Source: Chloroflexota bacterium | GTDB lineage: Bacteria; Chloroflexota; Dehalococcoidia; JACPQD01 | Length of the DNA stretch: 46,539 nucleotides | Assembly (NCBI GenBank): GCA_016190665.1 | Contig: JACPQD010000040.1 | Span: 1 to 46,539 of the forward strand | Direction of reading: 5' to 3' | Part shown: piece after piece, positions 42,422-46,539 of the stretch | How the letters are laid out: every line of letters starts with the position of its first letter | Numbering within the stretch: position 1 is the first letter of the stretch | The notes under the pieces: model-generated | Seen by the model: only the letters and a program-made list of their open reading frames with translations | What the model was told of the DNA's origin: nothing | The model's database searches: none | Position numbers and translations under genes: made by a program

Positions 42422-44191
42422 CTAGCCCACGTCGTGGTGGTCCACATGCTTGAGGACGTCAGCCAACCGCTTTTTCTCCTCTTCCTCCTGACGGCGCTTC
42501 TTCTCCTCTTGGCGCCCCCAGAGTTCTTTCTGCGCATCGTGTTGATAAGGGTTGTGGATCTCCTGCAGCTCGTGCTGACCCTCCATGAGGACGCAACGCC
42601 CGAACGCATCAATTTGCAGCGTACAATTGACAGGGATTCTTTTAAGAAGAGATTCCTGGAATTCGCCGCCATCGGCATTCTTCAGCACAATTGCGGCCTC
42701 TTCGCAACTTGCGGGGACCGATTCGGTAAACGGCTTTATGGAAAAGTCAGAGGTTCGATATTGCACGGTCGGCCGGAATGCCTGATACAGCTCTATGGGC
42801 TCACAGCCGTGCCTGCGAAGTACAACAGAAAAAGGCAGCCTGTCAACGATGGCGCTTTTCCTCTCGTGGTGCCACGCGGCTCCGATGGAGGCCGCCTCCA
42901 CTGGTTTGATAACATCTTCCGTTATCACATTCTCCTCGTCCCAAAGCTCGCCTAACCGCTGGCGAATAAGGGGCATCTTGGTCGCCCCCCCCACGATCAA
43001 TATTTTGGGGGAGTGTCGTCTGATGTCCTCATCGCCGACCCGCAGGACAGATCCGCTAACGTATCCTGATTGGTCACAATTCAAATAGAAGCCGCCCGCC
43101 TCCTCGGTTTCATCCCTAATCAACATCCTTGCCCTGCGCCAACAGCGCAAGACGCACCTGAGGGTCTTGTCGAGCAGCCCAGTCCCCTTCGCTACCCGAT
43201 CGAGTTCGGCTCGTGTAATGCGTAGCGTAATCTCAGACTCGCCCAGGAACCCGGGCGGCAATGGGATCGGGGTCTCTTCATGGGCTGACAACCTCTCTTT
43301 GGCCTCTCGAGCCCGGTTCCGCAGAAGCTGTTTCTCGTCGGGCAGCATCAGCTTGTGGCTTTCCGGCGCCTCCTCACTGCTGAGCCCGAAATGCTCCGCG
43401 GCCAGCCTGCGGGCCAAGTGCCTAAAGAAAGCTTCGTCGATATCTGCCCCGCCGCAGAATTGCTCGCCGTCAGCCGCGAAAACCGTAAGGCGCGGCTCAG
43501 CGCTGGGACCTTCTCCATCGATCTTGATCACTGCCGTATCGAAAGTCCCTCCCCCCAAATCGTAGATCAGGATCGTCTCTCCTGGGGCGAGCTGTTCAAG
43601 GTGGACATAGGACAGAGAAGCCAGTACTGGTTCCTCCCAAAGATCCTTTGCTTTGAAGTCCGGAAAGCCGAGTCGTCGGGCAACTTCCACCAACACCTTT
43701 CTCGCTTCCAAGTCTGACGTTACGGAGCAACCCAGCCGTACAGGCACGCCGCGTATGGTGAATCTATCCACGTCCGTCCCAAACCCAAGCTCTTGGGCGC
43801 GTCGGACCGCTCTTTCCAGAGCTTGGTTCAAGATGCTCATAACGACGTCTTCCGGGCTGAATTTCCGTGACCAAAGTTCCACGCATCCCTCACGGTGATT
43901 CCACCAACGGTACCGGTCTGTCCCCACTTTCGCGGAATACCCGGCGCCTCCCAGGCAGCGCTTCACCTCCTGGACAACCTGCACAGTGTCGGTCTCGGCA
44001 ATGCCTAAAGCGTCTTCGCCGACTGCTATAAGTTCCGGGAGGTCGTTCTTTGTCCTCTGGTAAGCGACCACGGATGGCATGAAGTAGTCGCCCGTCGCCC
44101 CTATAGGCAGCGGATGCGGTATTTCCCCGCCTCTGCGAAGGGCGATCTTGGTGGTCGATGTTCCAAAGTCGATGCCCAAAGTGTAACCCAT
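42422..44191 (-). CDS. Hsp70-family protein (DnaK-like)
   Basis: A 589-residue Hsp70 homolog. The nucleotide-binding domain spans about residues 1-443 with phosphate-1 GIDFGTSTTK, phosphate-2 LIYDLGGGTFD (near 210) and adenosine motif LIVGGATKMP (near 400). A shortened substrate-binding beta part follows (LPFSVVLRRHGCEPIELYQ...LLKRIPVNCTLQIDAFGRCVL), then a charged coil (EEKKRRQEEEEKKRLADVLKH). This differs from housekeeping DnaK in the lid and in the lack of a C-terminal EEVD-like tail. GGAGG is 5 nt before ATG 44191. The upstream gene, 9 nt away, ends in a GrpE-like domain, its likely exchange factor. No DnaJ is present. Confidence 0.93.
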   Translation of the reverse strand: MGYTLGIDFGTSTTKIALRRGGEIPHPLPIGATGDYFMPSVVAYQRTKNDLPELIAVGEDALGIAETDTVQVVQEVKRCLGGAGYSAKVGTDRYRWWNHREGCVELWSRKFSPEDVVMSILNQALERAVRRAQELGFGTDVDRFTIRGVPVRLGCSVTSDLEARKVLVEVARRLGFPDFKAKDLWEEPVLASLSYVHLEQLAPGETILIYDLGGGTFDTAVIKIDGEGPSAEPRLTVFAADGEQFCGGADIDEAFFRHLARRLAAEHFGLSSEEAPESHKLMLPDEKQLLRNRAREAKERLSAHEETPIPLPPGFLGESEITLRITRAELDRVAKGTGLLDKTLRCVLRCWRRARMLIRDETEEAGGFYLNCDQSGYVSGSVLRVGDEDIRRHSPKILIVGGATKMPLIRQRLGELWDEENVITEDVIKPVEAASIGAAWHHERKSAIVDRLPFSVVLRRHGCEPIELYQAFRPTVQYRTSDFSIKPFTESVPASCEEAAIVLKNADGGEFQESLLKRIPVNCTLQIDAFGRCVLMEGQHELQEIHNPYQHDAQKELWGRQEEKKRRQEEEEKKRLADVLKHVDHHDVG

Positions 44192-44200
44192 CGCAGCCTC

Positions 44201-46252
44201 CTACGCTTGGACCACCTTTGCCTTAGCCAGCACTATTCTGTTCCCCTCGGGGTCCTGCCATTCAAAACCGGGGCACGTTACCCTGACTTCGCTACCACGT
44301 CCCTCGGCCCCAGGGATGTACTCGTGCCGTGCTGGGTCGTAGCTTTCTAGGCTCGTAACCTGGCCGTAGGCTGAAACACCGTGCTTTTGAAGCAGGCCCT
44401 CGAGTCCGAGCAAGATCCAGCTTACGGACCGGCTATCCACATGGGCGGCGGCCCTTGCTAGAAACGATTCTTGGTACAAGTCAACCACAACCCCCAAGAC
44501 TTCCCTTTTGCCCTGAAACGAAGCCCATCGCTCCGGCAATCGGTAGCCTGCCCTGAGCTGCTCAACCAAATGTTGCGTCCCCGACAACTCCGCCTTGGTC
44601 GTCTCCAAGTCTGCACTCAACCTCTCGATCTGGGATCTCGAAGTTTCGTTCAGGCGTCCGAAGCGGTCGCTTTCCTCTCCCAATCTGCGTCCACACGCTT
44701 CGACGATCAAGCCAAGAAGGGTCTTGTGCTTCGCTGCAGTGTCATCCTCGTTTCGCCCCGTGCCAGGCTGCCCTAGAGAGTCGCCTATGCCTTCCAGTAT
44801 CGTCGCCTGCAAGTCCGACAACGCCCGCCGATTCACTGCGGCCATCGCCATCGCCAACTCGAGACGAGTTGTCGACTGATCCGCTCGGGGTCCAGGCTGT
44901 GCGTGGCACAGAAGCCGCGCCAGCGCGGCAATCACGTCGCCGCTGCATGATGACAGAGCCCGCGATAGAGCTTTCGATATCCAAGAGAGCCGCAATTCGT
45001 CTTTCTCGTATCGAGCAAAAAAGACTTCAGCAAAGTCCGGTGAAACTGCTAGCGAATCGTCTAAGATCAAGTCTGATGCCTTATCTCTGACGTCGGCAGG
45101 CAACTTCGCGAGCAGCGCATCCATTAAGGCAAGCCTCGCGCGAATGTCGCCTTGGTGCCGCACCAAGACCTGTCCAACCTCATGGAGAATATGCGGGTCC
45201 CTTACACATAGCAGTGCCGCCGCGCTCGCAAGAGAATCAAGAGATTCCATCCGCCATCCGGACAAGCCCTTCCGCCATATTGCCAAGCCGAGGAACAGAA
45301 GAGCCTTGGCAATGCGAGGGGCTTCCGGCGGTTTTCCCTCGAACTCACGACGCGGAGCCAGCCATCTTTCCACGTCCGCCGCGAGGCGGACGTGCGCCGC
45401 GAGGCGGACGTGCGCCGCGAGATGGTCTGCAGGTTCTTGGGCTTCGAAGCTCGTTTCACACGTCGCCAGGCGCTCGAGACGGCCGGCAAGCTCAACCAAA
45501 GCTTCAACCACATGACGCGGCTCGCGGAGATCGCTGAGTTCTTCAAGGAAAATTCGAACTGTTAGTGCCGGACCGGCCATCGCTTTGGTGATAAGGGACC
45601 GATGATCGCCGGACAGCGCAACTCTCCGTGCGACTTCCCTCGCCACAGGGCGCAGGACGTTTGCGCTCTTGAGGCTTTCGAAGCCTAGCTCTCCGGACTC
45701 CAGTTTGGCTACCAGTTCCTCTGCTTGCTTTCCGCTTGCGCTCGCGGACCGAGCCTTTTTGGGTGGCGGGGGCAAGGGGGCGTCTGGAATATCGGTCACA
45801 GGCGAAGCAAGCTCATAAGTTCCGTCGGAATGCACGGCGAAACTGGCAGATTGCCTAAGGGCTGGCTGGACGCGCTTCCACCAGCTTTCCCACTTACCGC
45901 CCAAAACACCAGGGCGGTCCAGTAGGCTCCTAAGTTCGGGTGCCTTCGCTGGCCTGCCTATGTCGGCAAGGGTTGCTCCCACAAGTTTAAGCGGCGCGTT
46001 TCGAACCCAGTGTGCGGCCTTATAGGGCTCATTGTGCAAGATTGCCTGTAGGCCTTCTGCAGGGAGTTTGCGTAGGGCTCTAATAGCCATTTCCAGGCCC
46101 ATTCTGTGGCGAGGCTTCCCTGAGAAGTCAAGCACCATCCCGGGATCGGCGCCCTCCGAGACTTCCACGACTAGCCCGGCGCCCCACTCTTTGTGCCAGA
46201 CGATGTCTCCCAGAGCGAACTTAGTGCTGGTGTCCGTGTTACCTGTCACCAC
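44201..46252 (-). CDS. Large protein with GreA-N-like and GrpE-like ends
   Basis: A 683-residue protein I do not recognise as a named family. Residues about 1-165 resemble the extra N-terminal domain of chlamydial and spirochaetal GreA (WHKEWGAGLVVEV, VLDFSGKPRHRMGLEMAIRALRKL, WESWWKRVQPALRQ). The middle is helical and repeat-like. About residues 532-568 form a coiled coil. The last 114 residues resemble a GrpE head (ILLGLEGLLQKHGVSAYGQV, YDPARHEYIPG, GSEVRVTCPGFEW, RIVLAKAKVV). It could be a dedicated nucleotide-exchange factor for the Hsp70 encoded 9 nt downstream. The start is GTG 46252 (GTG-GTG); the site is weak. A 6-residue repeat AHVRLA lies near residue 285. Confidence 0.72.
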   Translation of the reverse strand: MVTGNTDTSTKFALGDIVWHKEWGAGLVVEVSEGADPGMVLDFSGKPRHRMGLEMAIRALRKLPAEGLQAILHNEPYKAAHWVRNAPLKLVGATLADIGRPAKAPELRSLLDRPGVLGGKWESWWKRVQPALRQSASFAVHSDGTYELASPVTDIPDAPLPPPPKKARSASASGKQAEELVAKLESGELGFESLKSANVLRPVAREVARRVALSGDHRSLITKAMAGPALTVRIFLEELSDLREPRHVVEALVELAGRLERLATCETSFEAQEPADHLAAHVRLAAHVRLAADVERWLAPRREFEGKPPEAPRIAKALLFLGLAIWRKGLSGWRMESLDSLASAAALLCVRDPHILHEVGQVLVRHQGDIRARLALMDALLAKLPADVRDKASDLILDDSLAVSPDFAEVFFARYEKDELRLSWISKALSRALSSCSGDVIAALARLLCHAQPGPRADQSTTRLELAMAMAAVNRRALSDLQATILEGIGDSLGQPGTGRNEDDTAAKHKTLLGLIVEACGRRLGEESDRFGRLNETSRSQIERLSADLETTKAELSGTQHLVEQLRAGYRLPERWASFQGKREVLGVVVDLYQESFLARAAAHVDSRSVSWILLGLEGLLQKHGVSAYGQVTSLESYDPARHEYIPGAEGRGSEVRVTCPGFEWQDPEGNRIVLAKAKVVQA
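45381..45421 (-). repeat. 18-bp in-frame tandem repeat
   Basis: GCGAGGCGGACGTGCGCC occurs twice (45381-45398, 45399-45416) plus a partial third unit. It encodes AHVRLA repeats within the GreA/GrpE-like gene and is divisible by three, so the frame is kept. Confidence 0.75.
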
Positions 46253-46289
46253 CTGTCAAGTCTCCGCTCGGCACCCTTCCGTTGAACCC

Positions 46290-46318
46290 ATGATATTCTC
46301 GGTACCCAATCCTGTCAA
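46290..46318 (-). promoter_or_regulatory. Promoter of the GreA/GrpE-like - Hsp70 operon
   Basis: On the minus strand TTGACA (46313-46318), a 17-nt spacer and TATCAT (46290-46295), 38 nt before GTG 46252. A housekeeping-type promoter; no heat-shock sigma or CIRCE site is seen. Confidence 0.7.
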
Positions 46319-46388
46319 GCATAAGTGGGAGCAGTGTTTGACGTGCTGCTGCCTGTTCACAATGGTGCGCTCGTTAGGATCAGGGAGC

Positions 46389-46539
46389 CTGGATTCCGGC
46401 CTGCTCTGAAAATAGGTGCTTCTGTCCTGCCAACTACTCCCCTTCACCGGGCAGGTACCCGTCTGGATTCTGGCCTGCAATGAAAATGATTGGCAACGCT
46501 CCACGACGGCGGCAGGGGACAAGCCACCTGCCCTACGGC
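46389..46539. repeat. Repeats at the right end
   Basis: CTGGATTCCGGCCTGC... (46389-46413) recurs at 46463-46487 with a few changes. From 46507 the sequence is an inverted copy of 33370-33397 (GGCGGCAGGGGACAAGC...). No gene is seen in 46319-46539. Confidence 0.6.

Noticed and set aside
45381..45421. Sequencing artefact in the GreA/GrpE-like gene
   Set aside because: The 18-bp unit keeps the frame and the protein reads through normally.

Overview
The window reads as a chromosomal contig from a GC-rich, uncultured bacterium. I infer Chloroflexota, most likely a Dehalococcoidia or SAR202-like lineage. The inference rests on several family-5 solute-binding lipoproteins without permeases, two MmgE/PrpD proteins, acyl-CoA and HMG-CoA-lyase-like catabolic genes, B12-dependent mutase genes, a MetF/MetV pair and a UGSC-type selenoprotein. 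No rRNA or tRNA is visible, so the taxonomy is not proven. Ribosome binding sites are clear and several promoters fit a -35/-10 sigma70 consensus with 16-18 nt spacing.

Layout. 1-3150: an amidinotransferase beside the remnants of a second copy, a chagasin-type protease-inhibitor lipoprotein and two small membrane proteins. 3118-9046: three tandem substrate-binding lipoproteins, two of which share the same 3' flank. 9048-16480: a DUF4286-like barrel protein, an MBL hydrolase, an MmgE/PrpD protein, a partner protein and a UGSC selenoprotein whose Sec codon is a UGA at 14238-14240, then a fourth lipoprotein. 16488-22024 (minus): B12-binding mutase subunit, a broken mutase catalytic subunit, a fifth lipoprotein and a second MmgE/PrpD protein. 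22375-28846 (minus): recJ, acyl-CoA dehydrogenase, a crotonase, an HMG-CoA-lyase-like enzyme and a B12-binding radical SAM protein. 29022-33166 (minus): slipin, NfeD, nnr, acpS and a VapBC-type pair whose toxin is frameshifted. 33566-40774: PAP2 phosphatase, metV, convergent metF, then moaB-trmD-rplS-priA. 40950-46252: a Phd/RelE pair, then a minus-strand operon of a GreA-N/GrpE-C-like protein, an Hsp70, a DUF2442 protein and a UPF0175-like protein.

How the genes fit together. The lipoproteins probably feed peptides or other small organics to a permease encoded elsewhere. The MmgE/PrpD, crotonase, acyl-CoA dehydrogenase, lyase and mutase genes suggest catabolism of organic acids through CoA esters. 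MetF and MetV belong to the methyl branch of C1 metabolism.

The most interesting items are the selenoprotein, which would be called as two fragments without UGA recoding and has a SECIS-like hairpin about 22 nt downstream of the UGA, and the GreA/GrpE-like protein paired with an Hsp70, whose architecture I do not recognise as a described system. The intergenic DNA is also unusually rich in dispersed repeats: a MITE-like element present three times, 15-bp AGACCG...CGGTCT palindromes, and short word-like repeats that in places supply the stop codons of adjacent genes.
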